This document shows positions 1 to 6,787 of a stretch of DNA of 64,000 nt, piece by piece. Each line of letters starts with the position of its first letter. Position 1 is the first letter of the stretch. The DNA lies in NCBI RefSeq assembly GCF_900095745.1, contig NZ_FMIR01000006.1, positions 124,001 through 188,000 of the forward strand, written 5' to 3'. The notes beneath the pieces were generated by a model, which saw nothing but the letters and a program-made list of their open reading frames with translations, did no database searches and was not told the DNA's origin. This DNA is from Microbacterium oxydans. GTDB taxonomy: Bacteria > Actinomycetota > Actinomycetes > Actinomycetales > Microbacteriaceae. A program made the translations under genes and the position numbers.

Positions 1-1426
1 CGGTCTGATCGAACCGCACGGGCATCCGGGATTCTCCGCGATCCTGCTGTCCGACCTCGTGGTCGACCTCCGTCCCGTCGTGATCCCCGAGGCGGAAGGC
101 GTCCTGGCCGCGCTCCGAGCGGCGGTGGCGGATGCCGGGGGCGAAGCGGTCTTCGCAAACGGGTGGGATGCTCTGCTGCAGCGCGGACTGCCCGACCCCG
201 ACATCCGCTTCCTCGACGAGCTCGCGGGCAGCGTGCCCCTCGTCGTGATCCACAACTCCGGCCATTCCGTGTACTTCAACACCGCGGCCGCGCTCGCCGC
301 GGGCCTCGATCGGAACACCCCCGATCCGGTCGGCGCCTCGTTCGGCCGCGATGCCGCGGGGGAGCTCACGGGCGTCGCCCTCGAGGCCGCCGCGGTCGAG
401 CAGGTCGTGGCGCCGATGCTCGCGAAGGCGCAGCAGCACCTCCCCCGGATCCTCCCCGCGCACCTGCACGACCTCGCATCCCGCGGCATCACCACGGTGT
501 CGGACCTGTCGTGGAACCCCGAGCTCAACCCGCTCATCGACGCCCTTCGTGCGCAGGGTGCGATGCCTGTGCGGCTGCGGTGGTACGAGATGTCCCGCCC
601 CGGCGGAGTCGCGGCTCCGCGCGGCGAAGACGATCCCGTGTTCCGGCAGACCGGGGTGAAGACCTGGTCCGACGGTTCCCCGTGGGTGGGCAACATCGCC
701 ACCTCCTTCCCCTACCTCGACACCGCGGCGACCCGCTCCCTCGGGCTCGAGCCGCACCATGTCGGGCACGCGAACTACACGGCCGAACAGCTGCGGACGA
801 TCGCCGATCCCTATGCCGCCGCCGGCTGGCAGCTCGCCTGCCATGCGCACGGAGACCTCGCGATCGACGCGACCCTCGACGTGTATGCGCAGCTCATCCG
901 GCAGCACGGGCTCACCGACCACCGCTTCCGGCTCGAGCACTGCGGAGCCATGACGCCGGAGCAGTTCGAGCGCGCGGCATCCCTCGGCGTCACCGTCAGT
1001 CTCTTCGTCGACCACATCACCTACTGGGGAGAGGTGCTGGTCGACGACCTCTTCGGCCCGGAGCACGGCGGTGCGTGGGCCGATGCCGGTGCCGCCTTCG
1101 CCGCCGGTCATCGGGCGACCTTCCACAACGACGGCTGGGTCACCCCCAACGAGCCCTTCCGCAACATGGCCGTCGCCGAGACCCGCACGACTCGCAATGG
1201 ACACCGGATGCCGGGCGGCACCCCGGTCACGCGCGAACAGGCACTTCTCGCGCACACCGCGAACGCGGCCTGGCAGCTCTTCAGCGAGCATGAGGTCGGC
1301 ACCCTCGCCCCCGGACTCTTCGCCGACTTCATCGTGGTCGACCGTGATCCCCTCACGGTCTCGGCGGAAGACCTCGCCGAAACTCAGGTGACCGCGACCT
1401 ATGTGAGCGGCGCCCGGGTCGTCTGA
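1..1426 (+). CDS. Amidohydrolase family 3 (YtcJ-like), 5' truncated by window
   Basis: Metal-dependent amidohydrolase, probably cleaving an amide or related C-N bond in an unknown small molecule. The frame is open from base 2, and its first visible residues are GLIEPHGHP. This is the HxH metal-binding motif that sits near residue 60-70 in the family, so the gene starts upstream of the window and the GTG at 59 is internal. Later metal or catalytic motifs are visible as CHAHGD (about base 838) and HND (about base 1128). The C-terminal part ends in the family-typical strand with DFIVVDRDP. About 474 codons are visible against a usual 530-560. The substrate cannot be told from the sequence. Confidence 0.85.
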   Translation, partial: GLIEPHGHPGFSAILLSDLVVDLRPVVIPEAEGVLAALRAAVADAGGEAVFANGWDALLQRGLPDPDIRFLDELAGSVPLVVIHNSGHSVYFNTAAALAAGLDRNTPDPVGASFGRDAAGELTGVALEAAAVEQVVAPMLAKAQQHLPRILPAHLHDLASRGITTVSDLSWNPELNPLIDALRAQGAMPVRLRWYEMSRPGGVAAPRGEDDPVFRQTGVKTWSDGSPWVGNIATSFPYLDTAATRSLGLEPHHVGHANYTAEQLRTIADPYAAAGWQLACHAHGDLAIDATLDVYAQLIRQHGLTDHRFRLEHCGAMTPEQFERAASLGVTVSLFVDHITYWGEVLVDDLFGPEHGGAWADAGAAFAAGHRATFHNDGWVTPNEPFRNMAVAETRTTRNGHRMPGGTPVTREQALLAHTANAAWQLFSEHEVGTLAPGLFADFIVVDRDPLTVSAEDLAETQVTATYVSGARVV

Positions 1427-1457
1427 CATGCGGTCATCCGGGGTCTCCGCCGCCGGA

Positions 1458-1470
1458 TAGTGTGTGAGCC
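1458..1470 (+). promoter_or_regulatory. Putative -10 for leaderless nudix transcript
   Basis: TAGTGT at 1458-1463 fits the actinobacterial TANNNT -10 pattern and lies 7 nt before the ATG at 1471. No Shine-Dalgarno sequence lies between them, so transcription may start at or next to the start codon. Inference only. Confidence 0.35.
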
Positions 1471-1893
1471 ATGGACCTGCGTGTAGCGGCGTACGCGGTC
1501 GTCACCGATGACGACGGGCGTCTGCTGTTGGCGCGGTGGATCGACGGGCGTCGCGTCGCGTGGACCATGCCGGGAGGCGGACTCGAACCCGGTGAGTCCC
1601 CGGAGGATGCGGTGCGCCGCGAGCTCCGGGAGGAGACCGGCTACACCGTGAAGGTCGGCGAGCTCCTCGGCATCCACTCCCGGGTCATCCCCGCGGGACG
1701 CCGCGTGCAGAAGGCCGCGGATCCGCTGCACACGCTGCGCATCGTCTATCGCGCGCAGGTCACGGGCGGCAAGCTGCGCTTCGAGACCGATGGCTCGACC
1801 GACATGGCCGAGTGGTTCCCCCTGAAGTCCGTGGCCGAACTGCAGCGGGTCAAGCTCGTCGACATCGCGATGCGCATGGCCGGCATCCTCTGA
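1471..1893 (+). CDS. Nudix hydrolase, 140 aa
   Basis: Small Nudix-fold pyrophosphohydrolase acting on a nucleoside-diphosphate-linked substrate. The Nudix box is complete at residues 36-58: G36, E42, then REL-REETGY with the metal-binding glutamates E51, E54 and E55. The length is typical of single-domain MutT/ADP-ribose-type enzymes. Substrate is not predictable. The gene is monocistronic, ends 2 bp from the stop of the convergent YbaK-type gene, and its start lacks a clear ribosome-binding site. Confidence 0.9.
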   Translation: MDLRVAAYAVVTDDDGRLLLARWIDGRRVAWTMPGGGLEPGESPEDAVRRELREETGYTVKVGELLGIHSRVIPAGRRVQKAADPLHTLRIVYRAQVTGGKLRFETDGSTDMAEWFPLKSVAELQRVKLVDIAMRMAGIL

Positions 1894-1895
1894 GG

Positions 1896-2411
1896 TCAGC
1901 GCTCCTCGGGAACCGAGATGTCGGCGACGGTCGCTCCGTACGCGGCGATGAGGTCGTCGGCCTCGACGAAGAGGCTGTAACCGTGAGCGCCGGCACCCAT
2001 CGCGATGCGCTGACCCACGATGGACTCGTCGGCGTAGATCGGCCAATCCGTGGTGCTGCCGATGGGAACGATGGTGCCCCGCTCGTAGCCGGTCGCCTGG
2101 AGCGCGAGCTCGGGCTCGGGCAGGCGCAGCTTGTTCACGCCCACCAGGGCGCGCAGCTTCGGCCACGAGATCGAGCGTCCGCCGGGCACGAGCGCGAACA
2201 GGAAGGTATCGTCCGAGCGCTTCACGACGAGCGTCTTCACGATGCCCGACGGCGGGATGCCCAGCAGCTCGGCCGCCTCGAAGAGGCTGCCTGCCGCAGG
2301 GCGTTCGCGGATCTCGATGTCGAGTCCGCGCGCGGCGGCGGCCTCACGCACCCGCGCATGCCGATCGCCCCCGCCACCAGAGGCGACGGAGGCGAGATCA
2401 GACGGGGTCAC
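1896..2411 (-). CDS. YbaK/prolyl-tRNA-editing-domain deacylase, 171 aa
   Basis: Aminoacyl-tRNA deacylase of the YbaK/ProX superfamily, expected to clear mischarged tRNA in trans. The conserved core is visible: AAELLGIPPSGIVKTLVVK with its lysines, a central VGVNKLRL segment, and the GY-RGTIVPIG strand leading to a late GAGAHG loop. The GTG start at 2411 was chosen because it overlaps the stop of the upstream gene (GTGA, 2408-2411), giving translational coupling and a normal family length. A much longer frame upstream on this strand is arginine-rich shadow sequence. The tRNA specificity is unknown. Confidence 0.85.
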   Translation of the reverse strand: MTPSDLASVASGGGGDRHARVREAAAARGLDIEIRERPAAGSLFEAAELLGIPPSGIVKTLVVKRSDDTFLFALVPGGRSISWPKLRALVGVNKLRLPEPELALQATGYERGTIVPIGSTTDWPIYADESIVGQRIAMGAGAHGYSLFVEADDLIAAYGATVADISVPEER

Positions 2412-2908
2412 GCGTCGGGCGCGGCGAGCGGGTCGTCCGCGACCCAGAGCTCGTCGTCGGCACGCAGCGCCTGCCATGCGGCGTAGAGCACACCGACGGC
2501 CGCGGCAGCACCGAGGATGATCGCGATGACCGAGCCGACGCCCGGGCCCGACTTCTGCGGCGCGGTCGCCTTGCGCACCTGCACGGCCACACCGTGGCGC
2601 TTGGCGTTCGCGACGTCCCACGCGGTCAGCGCCGTACCGACGACTCCGCCCACGATCGGGACGAACTTGTCGTCCACGACGTGCTTGCCGAGCTTCACGC
2701 CACGGTCGACGACCGGGGCGACACGGCGGTTGTACGTGTCCTGGATGACCGGCACGACCTGCTCGCGATTGATGTTTCCGAGCTGACGTCCGGCCTCGCG
2801 GGCGACATCGGCGGCGTGACCGACGAGCACCTGCTGGTTCTCCCAGAGCTGGTTGGCGTCGTTCTGAAGACGACGCAGTTCCTTCTTCCGCTTGCGGCTG
2901 AGGCTCAC
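2408..2908 (-). CDS. Small membrane-anchored protein of unknown function, 166 aa
   Basis: Not recognised as a characterised family. The GTG start at 2908 follows AGGAGA on the minus strand. The protein begins with a lysine/arginine-rich segment (SLSRKRKKELRRL) and an amphipathic helical region of about 90 residues. One hydrophobic segment near residues 130-152 is followed by an acidic tail (ADDELWVADDP). The layout suggests a cytoplasmic or peripheral helical domain tethered to the membrane. It is translationally coupled to the YbaK-type gene through a GTGA overlap, which says little about function. Its likely promoter region is shared with the divergent ppi gene. Confidence 0.7.
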   Translation of the reverse strand: MSLSRKRKKELRRLQNDANQLWENQQVLVGHAADVAREAGRQLGNINREQVVPVIQDTYNRRVAPVVDRGVKLGKHVVDDKFVPIVGGVVGTALTAWDVANAKRHGVAVQVRKATAPQKSGPGVGSVIAIILGAAAAVGVLYAAWQALRADDELWVADDPLAAPDA

Positions 2909-3052
2909 GATGCTCTCCTGTCCATTGGAGTACGGGTTCCCCATCTTGCCACGGGAGGCTGGATACCGGGCGGGAATCGCCCGGCCCTTGCGCTGTCGGC
3001 GGATCCGGGGTACGCCGGGCGAACTCACCGAAAGCTCTGCGAGAATGAGGGC

Positions 3053-3610
3053 ATGGCTCACGCTTCCCACGTCGCAACCCTGCACACCAACCACGGTGAC
3101 ATCGTCATCAACCTCTTCGGCGATCACGCACCGAAGACGGTCAAGAACTTCGTCGGCCTCGCCGACGGCACCCAGGAGTGGACCGATCCCGCCACCGGCA
3201 AGCCGGGCGAGGGTCCTCTCTACAAGGACGTCATCTTCCACCGCATCATCCCGAACTTCATGATCCAGGGCGGCGACCCGCTCGGACAGGGCGTCGGCGG
3301 TCCCGGCTACAACTTCGACGACGAGATCAACATGGAGCTCGACTTCAACAAGCCGTACATCCTCGCGATGGCCAACGCCGGCCTTCGCCGCAACGCCATC
3401 ACCGGCAAGCCCGAGGGCACCAACGGGTCGCAGTTCTTCATCACCACCGACCCGACCCCGTGGCTCCAGGGCAAGCACACGATCTTCGGCGAGGTCGCCG
3501 ACGACGCCTCGCGGGCTGTCGTCGACAAGATCGGTGCCGTGCCGACCAGTGGCGGAGACCGGCCGGTCGAGCCCGTCGTGCTGCAGTCGATCGACATCGT
3601 CGCGGCCTGA
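3053..3610 (+). CDS. ppiA: Cyclophilin-type peptidyl-prolyl cis-trans isomerase, 185 aa
   Basis: Catalyses cis-trans isomerisation of Xaa-Pro bonds during protein folding. The single cyclophilin domain shows the active-site run VIFHRIIPNFMIQGGD (catalytic Arg in FHRIIP), NGSQFFITT and the late KHTIFGEV motif. No signal peptide is present, so it is cytosolic, unlike secreted paralogues. Its position just before the rhomboid gene and crgA matches ppiA in mycobacteria. A GAGAAT hexamer at 3041-3046 lies 6 nt before the ATG, which also fits a leaderless start. Confidence 0.95.
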   Translation: MAHASHVATLHTNHGDIVINLFGDHAPKTVKNFVGLADGTQEWTDPATGKPGEGPLYKDVIFHRIIPNFMIQGGDPLGQGVGGPGYNFDDEINMELDFNKPYILAMANAGLRRNAITGKPEGTNGSQFFITTDPTPWLQGKHTIFGEVADDASRAVVDKIGAVPTSGGDRPVEPVVLQSIDIVAA

Positions 3611-3631
3611 CGACAGCTGCGGCCGATCCGG

Positions 3632-4525
3632 ATGACCACGCCTGAGTTCACGAGCAATCGCGACAACTTCTGTTACCGGCATCCGGATCGGCAGAGCTTC
3701 GTGCTCTGCCAGCGGTGCATGCGCACCATCTGCCCCGAGTGCCAGACACAGGCGCCCGTCGGCGTCATCTGCCCGGAGTGCATGAACGCCGAGCGCAAGA
3801 ACCGCACCCCCGCGCAGAAGAAGGCCCAGCGTCGGTGGGGTGCTCGCAGCGGCGGCACCATGGCGATCGCCCGCAGCGGCAAGCCGATCGTCACGTACAT
3901 CCTGCTCGCCGTCACGTCGTTCATCGGCCTGGTGCAGCTGATCCCCGGGATGAACGGGCCGATCACGCAGGCTCTCGCCTTCTACGCGCCGTATCTCTAC
4001 CCGAATCTCTTCGGCGCGGGCTTCGAGCCCTGGCGCCTCCTCTCCGTGCTGTTCGTGCACGGCGGCTTCATCCATCTCGCGCTGAACATGCTCGCCCTGT
4101 GGATGCTGGGCCAGAGCCTCGAACCCATGCTCGGTCGCGCCCGCTTCCTGGCCCTCTATCTGATCAGCGGCCTCGGCGGCTCGGTGGCGGTCGCTCTCCT
4201 CGCACCCCTGGACCCGACGGTCGGCGCATCCGGTGCGATCTTCGGAATGCTGGCCTCGCTGCTGATCATCGGTCGCCACATCGGCGCGAACGTGACCGGG
4301 ATCCTCGTGATCCTCGGCATCAACTTCGCCTTCGGCTTCTTCGCCGGTGGCATCTCCTGGCAGGCGCACCTCGGCGGTGCGATCGTCGGCGCGCTGGTCG
4401 CCCTCATCTACACCCGGACGAGGCGTCGAGACCAGCGCACGTGGCAGATCGTTCTGCTCTCCGCGCTCGTCGTCCTGTTGATCGTCATCGTCGCCTTCAT
4501 CCCGCCGCTGATCATTTTGTCCTGA
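3632..4525 (+). CDS. Rhomboid-family intramembrane serine protease with N-terminal zinc finger, 297 aa
   Basis: Multi-pass protease that cleaves substrates inside the membrane. Residues 14-50 form a B-box-like zinc-binding region (C14, H17, C26, C29, C34, C37, C47, C50). About seven transmembrane segments follow. The catalytic dyad is visible as Ser200 in GASGAIFG and His246 in QAHLGG, and the HGGFIHLALNM loop has the family asparagine. It sits 21 bp downstream of ppiA and is probably co-transcribed with it. The zinc finger may recruit a substrate or partner. No substrate is known from the sequence. Confidence 0.92.
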   Translation: MTTPEFTSNRDNFCYRHPDRQSFVLCQRCMRTICPECQTQAPVGVICPECMNAERKNRTPAQKKAQRRWGARSGGTMAIARSGKPIVTYILLAVTSFIGLVQLIPGMNGPITQALAFYAPYLYPNLFGAGFEPWRLLSVLFVHGGFIHLALNMLALWMLGQSLEPMLGRARFLALYLISGLGGSVAVALLAPLDPTVGASGAIFGMLASLLIIGRHIGANVTGILVILGINFAFGFFAGGISWQAHLGGAIVGALVALIYTRTRRRDQRTWQIVLLSALVVLLIVIVAFIPPLIILS

Positions 4526-4531
4526 TCCCGA

Positions 4532-4608
4532 GTTGTTAACAGGGTTGTTAACCCCTGTGAATAACACCGGTGTAATTCTCCCCAGGCTGTGGAGAAGGTT
4601 GTGGATAA
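4532..4608 (+). other. DnaA-box cluster with flanking GTTGTTAAC repeats
   Basis: Reading the complement, TTATTCACA (4556-4564) and TTATCCACA (4600-4608) both match the DnaA-box consensus TTATNCACA. TTCTCCACA (4588-4596) has one mismatch. All three share one orientation within 53 bp. Two direct repeats of GTTGTTAAC precede them at 4532-4540 and 4544-4552. The AT content is locally high for this genome. The gene context is origin-proximal in relatives, but dnaA/dnaN are not in the window, so this may be a DnaA-titrating or DnaA-regulated site rather than oriC. Confidence 0.6.
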
Positions 4609-4634
4609 CTTTCGCTCGGTTCGGCTTGTGGGTC

Positions 4635-4725
4635 GGGCGCGGGGTCGTTCCTTCGCTCGCAGAGCGGGTTCCCTCCCGCTTCGCGGGTCCCTCCCGATGC
4701 TCGCTCCGGGAACAACCCCGCGCCC
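4635..4725. repeat. Long imperfect inverted repeat
   Basis: Arms of 17 nt (4635-4651 and 4709-4725) pair with one mismatch around a C/T-rich loop. The loop itself contains smaller palindromes (CCCGCTTCGCGGG at about 4674-4686). It lies between the DnaA-box cluster and the terminator shared by the rhomboid and crgA genes. Possibly a REP-like element or a structured transcript end. Confidence 0.5.
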
Positions 4726-4757
4726 TTGCCTGAGCCATCCTCACTCGGAGCATGAAG

Positions 4758-4786
4758 AAAGGCCCCTCGCTGTGCGAGGGGCCTTT
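4758..4786. terminator. Hairpin terminator between rhomboid gene and crgA
   Basis: A perfect 13-bp stem (AAAGGCCCCTCGC with its complement) and 3-nt loop lie between convergent genes. The flanking A and T runs make it usable in both directions. It sits 18 bp beyond the crgA stop codon. Confidence 0.85.
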
Positions 4787-4804
4787 CGGGAAGAAGGAGT
4801 GGCG

Positions 4805-5044
4805 TCAGCGCCAGCGAGTGGTCATCAGGAAGCCGATCAGAGCGATGCCGAGGCCGATGGCCAGGTTCCAGTTGTCGAGACCCGGGATCGGGAACTGCAT
4901 GCCCGAGATGTAGAAGACCAGGATCCACGCGAGACCGAGGAGCATGAAGCCGATCATCACCGGCTTGAACCACACCGCATTGGGAGCGGCCTCGCCTTCG
5001 GCGCGCTCGACAACGGGTTCTTCACTCTTACGGTCACGTGCCAT
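4805..5044 (-). CDS. crgA: Cell division protein CrgA, 79 aa
   Basis: Small membrane protein of the actinobacterial divisome, known in mycobacteria to bind FtsZ, FtsI and PBPs and to help localise septal peptidoglycan synthesis. A charged 24-residue cytoplasmic head is followed by two transmembrane segments (about residues 27-46 and 59-75) joined by a short external loop. The tail has the family signature NWNLAIGLGIALIGFLMTTRWR-like ending, with the conserved tryptophan. Length and gene order (next to pabA/trpG, pknB) match the family. It is transcribed away from the sortase gene. Confidence 0.95.
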   Translation of the reverse strand: MARDRKSEEPVVERAEGEAAPNAVWFKPVMIGFMLLGLAWILVFYISGMQFPIPGLDNWNLAIGLGIALIGFLMTTRWR

Positions 5045-5110
5045 GCCGTCATTGTACCCATGACACCCATGAGCCGCCGAGTCCGCAGCGAGCGAGCGAC
5101 GGCGGGCTCA

Positions 5111-5147
5111 CCGACAGCCGTTCAGCGTCCCGGGATATGATCGCGGC
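5111..5147 (+). promoter_or_regulatory. Putative leaderless promoter of the sortase gene
   Basis: TATGAT (5136-5141) matches the -10 consensus at five of six positions and ends 6 nt before the ATG at 5148. CCGACA (5111-5116) is a weak -35 with 19-bp spacing. There is no ribosome-binding site, so the mRNA probably begins at the start codon. Confidence 0.5.
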
Positions 5148-5942
5148 ATGACTGCATCCGTCGTGCCTGGGGGGCGACGCCCGCGGCGAGAGCGACCACG
5201 CTCTCGCGCCACGTTCGCGAGCGTGCTCGGCGAACTGCTCCTCACCGCCGGAGTGCTCGTCCTGCTCTTCGTCGCGTGGCAGATGTGGATCGGCGACATC
5301 ATCATCAGCGCTCAGAAGAACGACGAGGGTGCAGCCATCTCGCAGGAGCTCGCACAGGGCGAGGCGCCTGAGCTGCCGCCGGTCGTGGAAGAGGACGACG
5401 GCACCACCGCCTATGTGCCCCCGGTGCCCGCAGCACCGGCGGACGCCACATGGTTCGGGCAGATGCACATCCCCCGTTTCGGAGCCGACTACAACTTCGG
5501 CATCTACGGCGGAACGAGCCGTGCGCGAACCCTGGATCAGAAGGGCATCGGCGTCTACAAGGACTCGAAGATGCCCGGCGAGGTCGGAAACTTCTCGATG
5601 GCCGGACACCGCACCACCTGGGGCAAGCCGTTCAACCAGCTCGACAAGCTGCAGCTGAACGATGCGATCGTGGTCGAGACGCCCGACGGCTGGTACACGT
5701 ACCGTTTCCGCACGCTCGAATACGTCAAGCCGACACAGACCGATGTGCTCGCCGACGTGCCGCAGATGCCGGAGCAGCAGACCGGAGAGCAGTACATCAC
5801 GCTCACGGCTTGCTCCCCGCTGTACTCCCTCGCGGAGCGCATCGTCGCCTACGGGGTGTTCGAGAGCTTCCAGCCCCGCGCCGAGGGACTTCCGACCGCG
5901 TTGACCGACCCGCCGCCGCCTCCGGCCGCCCCATCGGTGTGA
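5148..5942 (+). CDS. Class E sortase, 264 aa
   Basis: Membrane-anchored cysteine transpeptidase that links secreted proteins to the cell wall. Class E enzymes of high-GC Gram-positives are known to prefer LAXTG signals. A basic head (residues 1-20) precedes a transmembrane anchor (27-50) and a proline-rich linker. The sortase barrel has catalytic His154 (AGH), Cys222 (TLTAC) and Arg231 (ER). The protein ends in a proline-rich tail. The small membrane gene and the amidotransferase gene follow closely. The 20597-27385 surface protein in this window carries a matching LAVTG motif and is a candidate substrate. Confidence 0.93.
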   Translation: MTASVVPGGRRPRRERPRSRATFASVLGELLLTAGVLVLLFVAWQMWIGDIIISAQKNDEGAAISQELAQGEAPELPPVVEEDDGTTAYVPPVPAAPADATWFGQMHIPRFGADYNFGIYGGTSRARTLDQKGIGVYKDSKMPGEVGNFSMAGHRTTWGKPFNQLDKLQLNDAIVVETPDGWYTYRFRTLEYVKPTQTDVLADVPQMPEQQTGEQYITLTACSPLYSLAERIVAYGVFESFQPRAEGLPTALTDPPPPPAAPSV

Positions 5943-5970
5943 CCGTGGACGCTCACGAGGGAGAAGACTG

Positions 5971-6126
5971 ATGTACGCCGCACTCTGGCGCCTGCTGCCC
6001 GGCCCGTGGTGGCTGCGGGTCCTCATCCTGGTCGTGGTCATCGCCGCCGTGCTCTACGGGCTGTTCTGGTACGTGTTCCCCTGGATCAGCCCGATCATCG
6101 CCCCCGGCGAGGTCGACGTCGAATGA
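5971..6126 (+). CDS. Small single-pass membrane protein, 51 aa
   Basis: Unrecognised short gene. The product MYAALWRLLPGPWWLRVLI... has one strong transmembrane helix (about residues 15-38) and a short acidic end (GEVDVE). The ATG at 5971 is preceded by GAGGGAGAAG. The stop overlaps the next ATG (ATGA, 6123-6126), so it is translationally coupled to the amidotransferase and follows the sortase by 28 bp. The coupling and codon pattern support it being real. A role as an envelope accessory of the sortase or divisome is only a guess. Confidence 0.75.
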   Translation: MYAALWRLLPGPWWLRVLILVVVIAAVLYGLFWYVFPWISPIIAPGEVDVE

Positions 6127-6755
6127 CCCGAGTTCTCGTGGTGGACAACCACGACAGCTTCGTGCACACCCTCGTCGGCTACGTCCACGAGCTCGGCGCC
6201 GAGACCACGATGGTCGAATCCGACGCGCTGGACGCCGCCGAACTCGAGCGGATGCTCGCCGGGTACGACGCCCTGCTGCTCTCCCCCGGTCCCGGCCGCC
6301 CCGCCGACGCCGGAATGTCTCTCGACGCGGTACGGATCGCCGCACGACTACGGATGCCGACGCTCGGGGTCTGCCTCGGGCATCAGGCCATCGGCGAAGC
6401 GCTCGGCACCGCGGTGAGAGAGGCACCCGAGCTGATGCACGGCATGGTCTCCGCGGTCACGCACGACGGATCAGCGCTGTTCGCGGGAATCCCGTCGCCG
6501 TTCGACGTCGGCCGGTATCACTCCCTCGCGCTCGCGCCAGCCGACCTCCCGCCCGAGATCGTCGTCACCGCCTGGACTGAGAGTGGAACGGTCATGGCGC
6601 TCGCGCACCGAGAGCTGCCGCTGCACGGCGTGCAGTTTCACCCGGAGAGCGTGCTCACCGAAGGCGGGTACCGCCTTCTCGCGAACTGGCTGGAACTCTG
6701 CGGTGACGAGGATGCCGTGGCTCGATCCGAAAGCCTGCATCCACTCTCACGCTGA
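6123..6755 (+). CDS. Glutamine amidotransferase, anthranilate/aminodeoxychorismate synthase component II, 210 aa
   Basis: Class I glutaminase subunit that supplies ammonia to chorismate-converting enzymes for tryptophan or folate synthesis. The catalytic triad is visible: Cys84 in GVCLGHQAIG, His173 and Glu175 in QFHPES. The oxyanion segment LLLSPGPGRP is intact. The gene matches the trpG/pabA-like gene that sits between crgA and pknB in mycobacteria. No component I partner is adjacent, so whether it serves TrpE, PabB or both is open. Translation is coupled to the upstream 51-aa gene. Confidence 0.9.
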   Translation: MTRVLVVDNHDSFVHTLVGYVHELGAETTMVESDALDAAELERMLAGYDALLLSPGPGRPADAGMSLDAVRIAARLRMPTLGVCLGHQAIGEALGTAVREAPELMHGMVSAVTHDGSALFAGIPSPFDVGRYHSLALAPADLPPEIVVTAWTESGTVMALAHRELPLHGVQFHPESVLTEGGYRLLANWLELCGDEDAVARSESLHPLSR

Positions 6756-6787
6756 CACGACGGTGCACGGGGTGCGTCGCGAGAGAC

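Noticed and set aside
59..61. GTG as the start of the first amidohydrolase gene
   Set aside because: The HxH metal motif lies upstream of it in the same open frame, so the true start is beyond the window edge.
4532..4608. Calling the DnaA-box cluster the replication origin
   Set aside because: dnaA and dnaN, which flank oriC in this phylum, are not here; only a DnaA-binding role is supported.
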